Positions 17,437-26,276 of a stretch of 64,000 nt of DNA are shown here, piece by piece. Numbering within the stretch: the first letter of the stretch is position 1; every line of letters begins with the position of its first letter. The DNA comes from Allobosea sp. Tri-44 (GTDB taxonomy: Bacteria; Pseudomonadota; Alphaproteobacteria; Rhizobiales; Beijerinckiaceae): positions 1 to 64,000 of the forward strand of contig NZ_NBDP01000007.1 of the NCBI RefSeq assembly GCF_004123845.1, written 5' to 3'. Below the pieces are notes generated by a model. It did not search any database. It saw only the letters and a list, made by a program, of their open reading frames with translations, and was not told where the DNA came from. The translations under genes and the position numbers were made by a program.

Positions 17437-18276
17437 TCAGCTCTTCACCGCGCCCGCAGTCAGGCCCGAAACCATGTTCTTGCGGAAGCCGTAATAGATC
17501 ACCGCCGGCGGGATGGCGTAGATCAGGCCCGCCGTCATCAGGAGGTTCCAGGGCGCGTCGTCGGCCGAGAGGAAGAGGCCGAGGCCAACCGCGAGCGGCA
17601 CCGCCTTCTCGCTGGAGAGCAGCAGGAAGGCGTAGAGATACTCGTTCCAGGCGAGCAGCAGCGCATAGATGCCGATCACCACCATGGAAGGCTTCATCAG
17701 CGGCAGGTAGACCAGCCGGAAGAGCTGCAGCGAGTTGGCGCCATCCATGATCGCGGCTTCGTCAAGCTCCTTGGGCAGCTTGTCGGAGGCCTGCTTCAGC
17801 ACCCAGATCGCATAGGGCGAAGCGAGCGCGACCATGGCGAGGATCAGCGCGACACGGGTGTTGAGCAGCCCGAAGGTACCCATCGCCTTGTACATGGGGA
17901 TGGCGAGGAAGGCGGCCGGGATCAGATAGGTCGCCAGCGCGAAATTCATGATCGAGCGGCCGCCCGGCGCCTTCAGCCGCGAGATGGCGAAGGCGGCGCA
18001 GGTCGCGATGAACAGGGTGAGCAGCCCGGTCGTGATCGCGATCAGGAAGCTGTTGAACAGCTGCAGCCAGAAGTTCGTCAGATAATAATGCTGCTGGTTG
18101 AAGACGATCTGGAAGTTCTGCAGCGTCGGCTTCTCCGGCCAGAGCCTGCCGGCGAGCATCGATTCCTGCGTCGAGATCGACAGCACGAAGAGATGGTAGA
18201 TCGGCAGCAGCGTCCAGATCAGAACCGGGATGGCGATCAGGATCAGCTTACCCTCGTCGAGAACCTTCTTCATCAT
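17437..18276 (-). CDS. sugar ABC transporter permease, MalG type
   Basis: A 279-aa inner-membrane permease of the CUT1 class with six predicted helices. The EAA loop that contacts the ATPase reads LDEAAIMDGANSLQLFRLVYLPLMKP. Its ATG (18276) overlaps the stop of the preceding permease in an ATGA arrangement; a second ATG follows immediately at 18273. Together with the next two genes it forms an importer for a mono- or oligosaccharide or polyol. No ATP-binding subunit is encoded here, so a shared MsmX/UgpC-like ATPase elsewhere must be assumed. Confidence 0.9.
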   Translation of the reverse strand: MMKKVLDEGKLILIAIPVLIWTLLPIYHLFVLSISTQESMLAGRLWPEKPTLQNFQIVFNQQHYYLTNFWLQLFNSFLIAITTGLLTLFIATCAAFAISRLKAPGGRSIMNFALATYLIPAAFLAIPMYKAMGTFGLLNTRVALILAMVALASPYAIWVLKQASDKLPKELDEAAIMDGANSLQLFRLVYLPLMKPSMVVIGIYALLLAWNEYLYAFLLLSSEKAVPLAVGLGLFLSADDAPWNLLMTAGLIYAIPPAVIYYGFRKNMVSGLTAGAVKS

Positions 18277-19163
18277 TCGGCTCCCTTCGAGAGACGCTTC
18301 ACCATGAACCAGACCATGGGCAGGATCAGCGGCATCGCGCAGATGATCGAGGCGATGCCGAGGTCGAGATTGTTGTTGCGCATATAGCGGATGCCGAGCG
18401 TCGCCAGCACGTGATTGAGGTCGCCCGGACCGCCGCCGGTGAGCAGGTAGACGCTGTTGAAGTCGCCGAGCGTCCAGATCATCGAAAGCAGGGTCGAAGT
18501 GACATAGAGCGTCGCCAGCGACGGCCAGGTGATGAAGCGGAACTGCTGCCATCTGTTGGCGCCGTCGACGCTCGCGGCTTCATAGAGGTCCTGCGCGATG
18601 GCGAGCCGGCCGGTGACGAGGATCAGTGTCCAGAATGGCAGCGATTTCCAGATATGGACGAGGATCGAGGAGGCGAAGGCGAGCGTCGGATCGGTCAGCC
18701 AGCCGGGCCCCTCGACGATGCCGAACCAATGAAAGAGCTGCTGGTTGATCATGCCGTTCTCGGGATTGAGCATGACCCGGAAGGACAGGATGGTCGGGAT
18801 CGAGGGCACCGCCCAGGGCAGGATGAACAGCACCAGCATGAAGCGCACCCAGGCGCGCTGCTGGACGAAGAAGCCCGAGAGGAACAGCGCGATCAGGAAC
18901 TTCAGGTTCACCGCGATGAACAGGAAGACGACGGTGTTGACCACCGTGCGGATGAAGATCGGATCGGCGAAGAGTGCCTTGTAGGACTGCCAATTGAGGC
19001 CGAGCCAGAAACCATAGGCGACCGGATAGACCACCATCACGGCGAAGACGAGGATATAGGGCGCGAGCATGATCACCCCCCAGAGGGCACGGTCGCGCGC
19101 CTGTCCGGAGGTTGCGCTGCTCCGGCTCGTCGTGGTGGGGGGCGCCATCGTTGCGGCGGTCAT
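18273..19163 (-). CDS. sugar ABC transporter permease, MalF type
   Basis: A 296-aa CUT1 permease with a hydrophobic first helix near residue 30 (MLAPYILVFAVMVVYPVAYG) and five further helices. The EAA loop is YEAASVDGANRWQQFRFITWPSL. The ATG at 19163 has a strong AGGAG site eight bases upstream. It overlaps the MalG-type gene by 4 nt and follows the binding-protein gene by 100 bp, giving the usual binding protein-MalF-MalG order. Confidence 0.9.
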   Translation of the reverse strand: MTAATMAPPTTTSRSSATSGQARDRALWGVIMLAPYILVFAVMVVYPVAYGFWLGLNWQSYKALFADPIFIRTVVNTVVFLFIAVNLKFLIALFLSGFFVQQRAWVRFMLVLFILPWAVPSIPTILSFRVMLNPENGMINQQLFHWFGIVEGPGWLTDPTLAFASSILVHIWKSLPFWTLILVTGRLAIAQDLYEAASVDGANRWQQFRFITWPSLATLYVTSTLLSMIWTLGDFNSVYLLTGGGPGDLNHVLATLGIRYMRNNNLDLGIASIICAMPLILPMVWFMVKRLSKGAE

Positions 19164-19263
19164 GTTCTTGTCTCCTTTGCACGTCCGCCGATCGAGACGG
19201 GTCGGCATCCCGCGACGCTTGCCGCCGCGGGATGCCTTGTCATTCGGACAGCGATGGCCGGTG

Positions 19264-20646
19264 TCAGCCGGCGATCTGCTTGATGCGGGCGATCATCTCG
19301 TCGACCGCCTGCTCCGGCGCCACCTTGTCGACTAGCACGCGGTTGATCGCCTTGGCCCAGACGTTCTCAGCGTTCACCGCGGTGAACTTGTAGTTGTAGA
19401 CGAACTGGAAGGGGATCGTGCCCGAGCTGAACTGCTTGTAGACCAGCGCGCGGTGCGGATCCTTGCCGTCGGTCCAGAACGGGCTGGCGAGCCCGGACTT
19501 GGTGGTCGGCAGCCAGCGCCCGAGCGAGCCTTCGACGAAGGGGCGCAGATTCTCGTCCTTCATCATGAAGGCCATGAATTCCTTGCCGCGCTTCTTGTTC
19601 TTGCCGTCGGCGAAGACGACCGCCGTCTTCACCGCCGCCAGATTCGGAAGCGGCTTGCCGTCGGGCTTGTCGGGGAACTGGGTGGTGCGGATGTTGTCGA
19701 AATAGTTCTTCTTGGCCTGGTCGCGCTGCTCCTGGGTCAAGGCCGGGTTATTGCTGTCGTCGAGATGCTTGGAGGCGATCGAGATGGTCGCGTTGTGCGT
19801 CATCGCGATCGTCTTGTTATGGAAGGCGACGTTGTTGTCCGGATCGAGCCAGTTGACCGAGGAGGGCGGCGTGCAGCCGCGCGAGGAGATGTTGGCGTAG
19901 TCCTTCACCGCGGCGACCATCGCCGGCTTGTTCTTCGGATCGTCGAGGACGATCTTGCCGTTCTCGTCGACGACCTTGGCGTCATGCGCGTTAGCGAAGG
20001 TCAAGAAGCTGTAGAAGGTGTCGGAGGCGGCGACGCCCATCGGATGGCCGACGGCGTAGATGCGCTTGCCCTTGGCGCGCAGCCCGCCCTGGACCTTGTC
20101 GCACCAGAAGTCCCAGTAGCCGTTCCAGCTCTTCGGGATGTCGCCTTCCTTGAAGCCCGCCTCCTCGAGCATGTCCTTCCAGTAGGTGATGTGCATCATC
20201 TGCTGCTGGAGCGGGAAGGCGTAGTAGGACTTCTTCTTGGTCTTGTCGTTCATCAGGAAGGTGGTGACGAGCGAGTCGGGCAGGATGTCGCCCTTGAGCG
20301 GCTCCAGCACGTCGGTCACGTCCTCGAGCTTGCCCTCGAAGGCCCATTGTCCCGTGGTGCGGAAGTCATAGGTGGTGCAGAAGCCGACATCCGGCGGCGT
20401 GCCGGCCTGCACGGCGCCGACCGATTTGGTGACGCAGTCCTCGGTGGAGTACAGGGAGAGATCGACCTTGACGCCGGCGGCCTTCTGGAACTTGTCGACG
20501 ACGGCAAGCAGCGCATCGTCCTCGCCCTTGTAGAAGCCCTTGGTGAACCAAACCGTCACCGTCTCCTGGGCGAGCGCCGCTCCCGACCAGCCGGCGGTGA
20601 TTGCGGCCAAGGCTGCGCCGGCAGCCAGAGAGCGCAGGATTTTCAT
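19264..20646 (-). CDS. sugar ABC transporter substrate-binding protein
   Basis: A 460-aa periplasmic binding protein of the CUT1 family with a signal peptide ending near ALAQ (residue 26). VTVWFTKGFYKGEDDALLA begins the mature domain. TPPDVGFCTTYDF and YKQFSSGTIPFQF are typical ligand-site segments, and the mature chain carries several cysteines. ATG 20646 has GGGAGG at the right distance. It is the first gene of a leftward importer operon. A LacI-like half-palindrome (20661-20671) lies just upstream of the ribosome site, suggesting repression by a LacI-family protein encoded elsewhere. The sugar is not known. Confidence 0.9.
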   Translation of the reverse strand: MKILRSLAAGAALAAITAGWSGAALAQETVTVWFTKGFYKGEDDALLAVVDKFQKAAGVKVDLSLYSTEDCVTKSVGAVQAGTPPDVGFCTTYDFRTTGQWAFEGKLEDVTDVLEPLKGDILPDSLVTTFLMNDKTKKKSYYAFPLQQQMMHITYWKDMLEEAGFKEGDIPKSWNGYWDFWCDKVQGGLRAKGKRIYAVGHPMGVAASDTFYSFLTFANAHDAKVVDENGKIVLDDPKNKPAMVAAVKDYANISSRGCTPPSSVNWLDPDNNVAFHNKTIAMTHNATISIASKHLDDSNNPALTQEQRDQAKKNYFDNIRTTQFPDKPDGKPLPNLAAVKTAVVFADGKNKKRGKEFMAFMMKDENLRPFVEGSLGRWLPTTKSGLASPFWTDGKDPHRALVYKQFSSGTIPFQFVYNYKFTAVNAENVWAKAINRVLVDKVAPEQAVDEMIARIKQIAG

Positions 20647-20660
20647 GGTAACCTCCCATT

Positions 20661-20671
20661 TAAAACGTTTA
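20661..20671. promoter_or_regulatory. candidate LacI-family operator
   Basis: TAAAACGTTTA contains the self-complementary core AAACGTTT with the central CG typical of LacI/GalR operators. It is 15 bp upstream of the binding-protein start codon. The remainder of the divergent gap 20647-20951 shows no other clear element. No LacI gene is in the window. Confidence 0.35.
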
Positions 20672-20951
20672 GATTGAGCTTTTTTGCCCATCTCCTCCTA
20701 AACACTAGTCGAAGAGCCCTGCAAGAAACAAGCGGCTGGTCTGCACGAATTTCATGCCCCCCTCGGCGGAAGCTTCCCTCCATCCGTCCTCGCAGGGATC
20801 GTATGAAACGACTTTGACGGCGCAGCCGGGCCGCGGCAAAGAGGACAATGTCACGGATGTGTCATCGATACGGCCTAACCCCGCCGCACGATCCCCATCC
20901 AGACCTTCGCGCGGCCTCATCGGCGTCGCGGCAAACTGACCGGAGTTTCCC

Positions 20952-21938
20952 ATGCGCGCCCTCGCAACCACCGCCGTTCTCGCGCTCGGACTGGCCCTGC
21001 CGGCGATCGATCCCGCCGGCGCGGTCGAAGGCAAGCTCGTGCTCTACACCAGCCAGCCCAACACCGACGCCCAGCAGACGATCGACGCCTTCAAGGCAAA
21101 GTACCCCAAGGTCGAGGTCAGCTTCGTCCGCGACGGCACGCCGCGCGTGATGGCCAAGCTCCGGGCCGAGATCGAAGCCGGCGCGCCGCAAGCCGATGTG
21201 CTGCTGATCGCCGACGCCGTGACCATGGAAGGCCTGAAGAAGGAAGACCGCCTGCTCGCACACGACAAGGCCGATGTCTCGGCCTTCCCGGCCGGTGTGC
21301 ACGACCCGGCGAAGATGTGGTTCGCCACCAAGCTGATCACCACCGGCATCGTCTACAACACCAAGGCGGCGCTGAAGCCGCAGAGCTGGCTCGATCTCGC
21401 CAAGCCCGAGGTCAAGAACCAGCTCGCCATGCCGAGCCCGCTGAATTCGGGCGCCGCGATGATCCACACGATCACACTGACCGGCAACCTGCCGGGCGGC
21501 TGGAGCTTCTACGAAGAACTCAAGAAGAACGGCACGCTCGCCGCCGGCGCCAATGGCGACATCCTGCGCCAGGTTGCGACCGGCGAGAAGCTCTACGGCA
21601 TGATCGTCGACTTCATGCCGATCCGCGAGAAGGCCAAGGGCGCGCCGGTCGAGTTCGTCTTCCCGAAGGAGGGCGTCTCGGCGGTGAGCGAGCCGGTCGC
21701 GATCCTGAAGAGCAGCAAGAACCCGGAGGCCGCCAAGGCTCTGGTCGACTTCCTGATCTCGAAGGAAGGCCAGGAGCTCGCGCTGAAGCAGGGCTATGTC
21801 TCGGCCCATCCCGACGTCGCCCTGCCGGCCGGCTATCCGGCGCGCGGCGCGATCAAGCTGATGCCGTTCGACGCCGCCAAGGCGCTGGCCGACGAGCCGG
21901 CCGCCCGCAAGCGCTTCAGCGCCATTTTCGAAGGCTGA
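20952..21938 (+). CDS. ABC transporter substrate-binding protein, iron/phosphonate (FbpA-like) type
   Basis: A 328-aa periplasmic binding protein with a signal peptide ending near PAGAVEG (about residue 24). KLVLYTSQPNTDAQQTIDAF starts the mature protein, as in ferric-ion binding proteins and 2-aminoethylphosphonate-type relatives. PQADVLLIADAVTM and the C-terminal ALVDFLISKEGQEL are family segments. The tandem tyrosines that chelate iron in true FbpA are not obvious, so the ligand is open. The fused permease follows 31 bp later; no ATPase gene follows. Confidence 0.85.
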   Translation: MRALATTAVLALGLALPAIDPAGAVEGKLVLYTSQPNTDAQQTIDAFKAKYPKVEVSFVRDGTPRVMAKLRAEIEAGAPQADVLLIADAVTMEGLKKEDRLLAHDKADVSAFPAGVHDPAKMWFATKLITTGIVYNTKAALKPQSWLDLAKPEVKNQLAMPSPLNSGAAMIHTITLTGNLPGGWSFYEELKKNGTLAAGANGDILRQVATGEKLYGMIVDFMPIREKAKGAPVEFVFPKEGVSAVSEPVAILKSSKNPEAAKALVDFLISKEGQELALKQGYVSAHPDVALPAGYPARGAIKLMPFDAAKALADEPAARKRFSAIFEG

Positions 21939-21969
21939 GCCCGCTCAGCCCGATTCAGGCTCCGAGACG

Positions 21970-23715
21970 ATGACGCTCGCAGCGCCCGCAGAGTTCCGGC
22001 AGACCGGCATCCGGCCGGCCCTGCCCGGCCTCGCCTTGCCGTCAGGCCTTGGCCTGCCGGCGCTGGTGCTGCTCTGCGCGGCGCTGTTCGGCGCCCTGCC
22101 CTTCCTGCGGCTGCTCGCCGCCGCCTTCGCGCCCGGCTGGCAGTTCGCGCCCGAGGGCGCGCTGGCCGAGATCACCAGCCGCGCCGCAGTCAACGCGACC
22201 CTGCACACCTTCGAGACGGCCGGGCTCTCGGCGCTCGGCGCGCTCCTGATCGGCGGAGCTGCGGCGATCCTGCTCGCGGTCACCGATGTCCGCGGCAAGC
22301 GGCCCCTCGCCTTCGCGCTGGTCTTCTCGATGATGATCGCGCCGCAGGTCGCGGCGCTCGCCTTCCTGAGCCTGTTCGCACCGAATTCCTTCCTGCTCGG
22401 CCTTCTCGGGCTTTCGCCGGCGCCGGGCACGCCCAACCCATTGCTCGGGCGCGGCGGCATCATCCTGGTGATGGCGCTGCATCACGCACCGCTTGTCGCG
22501 ATCACGCTGTGGACCGGCCTGCGCAGCGTGCCGCATGCGCTGGTCGAGGCAGCGCAGATGGAAGGCGCCGCGCCTGCGACCATCGTCGGCCGCATCCTTT
22601 TACCGGTGCTGCGGCCGCAGATCATCGCCGCGGCCCTGCTCGCCTTCGTCGCCGGCATCGGCAATTTCGGCATCCCGGCCCTGCTCGGCTTGCCGGTGAA
22701 TTACCTCACCCTGCCGACGCTGATTTATCGCCGGCTCTCGAGCTTCGGCCCTGCCGGCCTGCCAGATGCCGCCGCGCTCTCGCTGCTGGTCGCGCTCGTC
22801 GCTGGCCTCGGCATCACCGCCGGCCTGCTCGCGACGCGGCGCGGCGGGGGCAAGGTCGAGATCGAGCGGCCGCTGCAGCCCTTCTGGCATCTTGGCGGCG
22901 CCCGGCCTGTCGTCTTCGCCGGGCTCTGGCTCCTGATCGCGCTCAAGCTCGGCCTGCCGCTGCTGGCGCTGATCGGCGAGGCGCTGACGCCGGCGCTCGG
23001 CGTCGCATTGACCTGGCAGAATCTGACATTCGACAAATTCGCCGAGGTGCTGCTGCGGCAGGACGTGACGGTGCGCGCCTTCCGCAACTCACTCCTCTTC
23101 GCCGGCTCGGCCGCGGTGATCCTGGCGCTGCTTTCGATCGCCTTCGCCTATGGGCTGGAGCGGCGCATGGGCAAGCTCCGGCGCGTGGTCGAGGTGGTGA
23201 TCGAGCTGCCCTATGCCCTGCCCGGCGTCGTCCTCGCCATCGCCTGCATCCTGATGTTCCTGAAGCCATTGCCGCTCATCGGGGTCAGCATCTACGCGAC
23301 GCCCTTCATCATCCTGTTCGCCTATATCGCCCGCTTCCTGCCGCTGGCCCTGAAGGCGCCGGTCGCGGCGATGGCCCAGATCGAGGCGCATCACGAGGAA
23401 GCCGCCAAGCTCGACGGCGTCACGCTCTGGCAGATGCTGCGCTTCATCGTCGCGCCGATCCTGGCGCCGGCGGCGGCGGTGAGCGGCCTGATGGTCTTCC
23501 TCGTCGCCTTCAACGAGCTCACGGTCTCGGCCCTGCTCTGGTCCTCGGGCACCGAGACGCTCGGCGTCGTGCTGTTCAGCCTGAAGGAAGCCGGCCTCGC
23601 GGGCGAGGCTGCAGCGGTCGCGATCAGCGCCTGCGTGGTGATCCTTGCCGTGATGCTCGGGCTCGACGCGCTGGGCCGCAAGCTGCCGGCCAACATCCTG
23701 CCCTGGCGGATCTGA
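21970..23715 (+). CDS. ABC transporter permease with two fused transmembrane domains (FbpB-like)
   Basis: A 581-aa inner-membrane protein of about 12 helices made of two BPD-type permease halves. EAA loops occur at about residue 190 (LVEAAQMEGAAPATIVGRILLP) and about 475 (HHEEAAKLDGVTLWQMLRFI). This fused layout is usual for iron(III), putrescine/phosphonate-like importers. It is paired with the upstream binding protein. The expected ATP-binding subunit is absent: the next gene is an unrelated response regulator. Either an ATPase acts in trans or the set is incomplete. Confidence 0.88.
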   Translation: MTLAAPAEFRQTGIRPALPGLALPSGLGLPALVLLCAALFGALPFLRLLAAAFAPGWQFAPEGALAEITSRAAVNATLHTFETAGLSALGALLIGGAAAILLAVTDVRGKRPLAFALVFSMMIAPQVAALAFLSLFAPNSFLLGLLGLSPAPGTPNPLLGRGGIILVMALHHAPLVAITLWTGLRSVPHALVEAAQMEGAAPATIVGRILLPVLRPQIIAAALLAFVAGIGNFGIPALLGLPVNYLTLPTLIYRRLSSFGPAGLPDAAALSLLVALVAGLGITAGLLATRRGGGKVEIERPLQPFWHLGGARPVVFAGLWLLIALKLGLPLLALIGEALTPALGVALTWQNLTFDKFAEVLLRQDVTVRAFRNSLLFAGSAAVILALLSIAFAYGLERRMGKLRRVVEVVIELPYALPGVVLAIACILMFLKPLPLIGVSIYATPFIILFAYIARFLPLALKAPVAAMAQIEAHHEEAAKLDGVTLWQMLRFIVAPILAPAAAVSGLMVFLVAFNELTVSALLWSSGTETLGVVLFSLKEAGLAGEAAAVAISACVVILAVMLGLDALGRKLPANILPWRI

Positions 23716-23890
23716 GCGGCACCCCTCGCACCGTGCCGATAAGCCCTCCTTATCGTCCGTGAACGGCAGGGGCTTAGTTAAACCCAAATTAACGTTGCGG
23801 CAGGATGGTCTGCCGCATGGAGTTCGCCTTTCCATCGCGAAGCAGAGCTCGAAACCTGCCGCATACCCTGCCGGCACCGACTAGGGACTC

Positions 23891-25204
23891 GTGAGCTCAA
23901 TGGCCTATCGCGCTACCGGACGCCGTCAGAGCGAACCCATCGCCGAAGAGCTCAAGGTCCTTCTCGTCGAGGATTCGCGGACCTATGCGCTGGCGCTGTC
24001 GCGCCGCCTCGAGGCCGAGCTTCAGCTGCCCATCGTCGTCTGCCAGTCGCTCAACGAGCTGCACGAGGTCGTCACCGAGGACCGCGCGGCGTTCACCCTG
24101 GCCGTGGTCGATCTCAACCTGCCCGACGCCCCGCGCGGCGAGGCCATCGACTTCACCGTCCAGCGCCGCATCCCGACGATCGTCCACACTGCCAGCTTCG
24201 ACATCGAGACGCGCAATCGGATCATGGAGCGCGACGTCATCGACTATGTCCCGAAGGACAGCGCTTTCACGCTCGAGACCGTGGTCGCGACCGCCAGGCG
24301 CGCGCTCTGCAACCGGCAAACCCGTATCCTTGTGGTCGACGACACCGCGGCGACCCGTAAACTTCTCACCCATATGCTGAAGGTACAGCAATACCAGGTG
24401 ATCGAGGCGGAGTCCGGAGATGAAGCGCTGTCGCTGATCCAGGACAATCCCGACATCCGGCTGGTCGTGAGCGACTACTACATGCCGGAGATGGACGGCT
24501 ACGAACTGACGCGCCGCATCCGCCGCCAGTTCGCCTCTGACCGGCTGCGGCTAATCGGCGTCTCGTCCTCCAGCGACCGCATGGTGTCCGTTGGTTTCCT
24601 CAAGGCGGGCGCCAATGACTTCATCTCGATGCCCTTCATTCCCGAAGAGCTGCAATGCCGGATCGCGAGCAATGTCGAGACGATGGAGCAGATCGAACAG
24701 CTGCATAATCTCGCCTCGCGCGATGCCCTGACCGGCCTGTTCAATCGCCGCTTTTTTTTCGAGAGCGCCGAGAAGCTCATTGCGGAAGCGCGAGCGAAGA
24801 ATCTGCCGAGCGCCATCGCCATCCTCGACATCGACGACTTCAAGCATCTGAACGACAGCCACGGCCATGATTTCGGCGACCAGGCGCTGGCCAAGGTGGC
24901 GCGATATCTCGCCCAATCGGTCGAGGGCGCCGGCCATCTGCTCGCCCGGATCGGCGGCGAGGAGTTCGCCATCCTGTTCCCCGGCCTGAACACCAGGGCG
25001 GCGCTGCGCCTCAGCGATCACATCCGGCTCGACCTCTCGCACGAGACATTGCTGGTCGACGATCAGCAGATCACGCTGACGGTCTCGATCGGCGTCGCCG
25101 AGATAAATGGGCAGGGCAGCCTGGACCAATACCTCATAGCGGCCGACCGAGCGCTCTATGCGGCCAAGCACGAGGGGCGCAACTGCGTCCGCGTCGCCGC
25201 GTAG
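23891..25204 (+). CDS. PleD-like response regulator: REC-REC-GGDEF diguanylate cyclase
   Basis: A 437-aa cytoplasmic protein. REC1 (about 21-140) has acidic residues in LLVEDS, phospho-acceptor Asp74 (AVVDLNLP) and the conserved Lys in VPKDS. REC2 (about 145-265) has Asp195 (VVSDYYMPEMDG), but the conserved switch Lys is replaced by Met247 in FISMPF. The C-terminal cyclase has GLFNRRFFF, DIDDFKHLND and GGEEF (about 355-359). The inhibitory RxxD site expected five residues before GGEEF is absent (GAGH there). It should make cyclic di-GMP under control of REC1. GTG 23891 follows AGGGA; ATG at 23900 is an alternative start. It is a single gene. Confidence 0.9.
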   Translation: MSSMAYRATGRRQSEPIAEELKVLLVEDSRTYALALSRRLEAELQLPIVVCQSLNELHEVVTEDRAAFTLAVVDLNLPDAPRGEAIDFTVQRRIPTIVHTASFDIETRNRIMERDVIDYVPKDSAFTLETVVATARRALCNRQTRILVVDDTAATRKLLTHMLKVQQYQVIEAESGDEALSLIQDNPDIRLVVSDYYMPEMDGYELTRRIRRQFASDRLRLIGVSSSSDRMVSVGFLKAGANDFISMPFIPEELQCRIASNVETMEQIEQLHNLASRDALTGLFNRRFFFESAEKLIAEARAKNLPSAIAILDIDDFKHLNDSHGHDFGDQALAKVARYLAQSVEGAGHLLARIGGEEFAILFPGLNTRAALRLSDHIRLDLSHETLLVDDQQITLTVSIGVAEINGQGSLDQYLIAADRALYAAKHEGRNCVRVAA

Positions 25205-25217
25205 GCCCGCGCCGATC

Positions 25218-26156
25218 TCAGCCCGCGGCTGCCAGGCGCGGAACTCCTGCAGCCGCCAGCTCGCCCATCAGCAGCGCGCGATTGGCCTTCGACTCGCGCA
25301 CGATGAAATCGACGACCGCCCGAACCCGGGCGACGTCCTTGAGATCGGCGTGGACCAGCAGCCAAAAGGAGCGCGTGATCGAGACGCTCTCCGGCAAGAC
25401 GGGGACGAGCCGGGGCTCGTCGACCGCCATGAAGTGATGGATCACGCCGATGCCGGCGCCGGCCGCGACCGCGTTCATCTGCGCGAGCACGCTCGAGCTC
25501 TGGATCTGGGCGCGCAGGCCCTTGGCGACCTCGTCGAGATAGTCGAGCTCGGGCGTGAAGATCAGGTCGTCGATATAGCCGACGATACGGTGGCCGAAGA
25601 GGTCCTCTGCCGCCGTGACCTTCGGCATCGCATCGAGATAGTCCTGCGAGGCGTAGAGGCCGAGGCGGTAATCGCAGAGCTTGCGGGCGACGACCTTGCC
25701 TTCCTTGGGCGGAGCGAGCGTGATCGCGACATCCGCCTCGCGCTTCGACAGCGAGAGCAGGCGCGGCATGGCGATGAGTTGGAGCTCGAGCCCCGGATAG
25801 GCCTTGCCGAGGCCGGCGAAGCGCGGTGCCAGGAAGGTCGAGCCGAAACCGTCGGGCGCGCCGATCCGGACCGTGCCGGAGAGCGCCATGTCGGCGCCGC
25901 CGATCTCGCTCTGGATCGCCAGCGCCTCGGTTTCCATGCTCTCGGCCTTGGCCAGCAACTGCTCGCCATGGCCGGTCAGGGCGTAACCCTGCGGCCGCCG
26001 CTCAAACAGCTTGGCCTTGAGCGATTCCTCGAGCGAGGTGATGCGGCGCGAGACGGTGGCATGATCCGCGCCGAGACGGCGCGCGGCGGCGGTGAGCCGG
26101 CCGGAGCGGGCGACGGCGAGGAAGAAACGCAGGTCGTCCCAGTCGAACCGTTCCAT
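25218..26156 (-). CDS. LysR-type transcriptional regulator, probable mms operon regulator
   Basis: A 312-aa LysR protein. Its helix-turn-helix (residues about 5-65) reads DDLRFFLAVARSGRLTAAAR then DHATVSRRITSLEE, and LSGTVRIGAPDGFGSTFLAP begins the effector domain. It is divergent from mmsA across 120 bp, and such neighbours commonly activate the valine/methylmalonate-semialdehyde operon. A pair of GCACG-centred half-sites (26177-26221) lies in the shared region. The inducer, for example 3-hydroxyisobutyrate, is inferred from context. Confidence 0.9.
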   Translation of the reverse strand: MERFDWDDLRFFLAVARSGRLTAAARRLGADHATVSRRITSLEESLKAKLFERRPQGYALTGHGEQLLAKAESMETEALAIQSEIGGADMALSGTVRIGAPDGFGSTFLAPRFAGLGKAYPGLELQLIAMPRLLSLSKREADVAITLAPPKEGKVVARKLCDYRLGLYASQDYLDAMPKVTAAEDLFGHRIVGYIDDLIFTPELDYLDEVAKGLRAQIQSSSVLAQMNAVAAGAGIGVIHHFMAVDEPRLVPVLPESVSITRSFWLLVHADLKDVARVRAVVDFIVRESKANRALLMGELAAAGVPRLAAAG

Positions 26157-26176
26157 GCCGCTCCTCCGTATTTGTG

Positions 26177-26221
26177 TTTTTGCACGACGTAAGCCGATAT
26201 CTGCCTATAGCCGTGCGCAAA
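26177..26221. promoter_or_regulatory. candidate regulator half-sites between lysR and mmsA
   Basis: TTTTTGCACG (26177-26186) and CGTGCGCAAA (26212-26221) are inverted with 8 of 10 matches and a 25-nt spacer, inside the divergent gap. The distance suits two half-sites of a LysR tetramer. Confidence 0.3.
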
Positions 26222-26276
26222 CGATAATGATAGGGGTAGCTCCAATCAGCGCCACACGACTTTAGGGGAGGATGCC

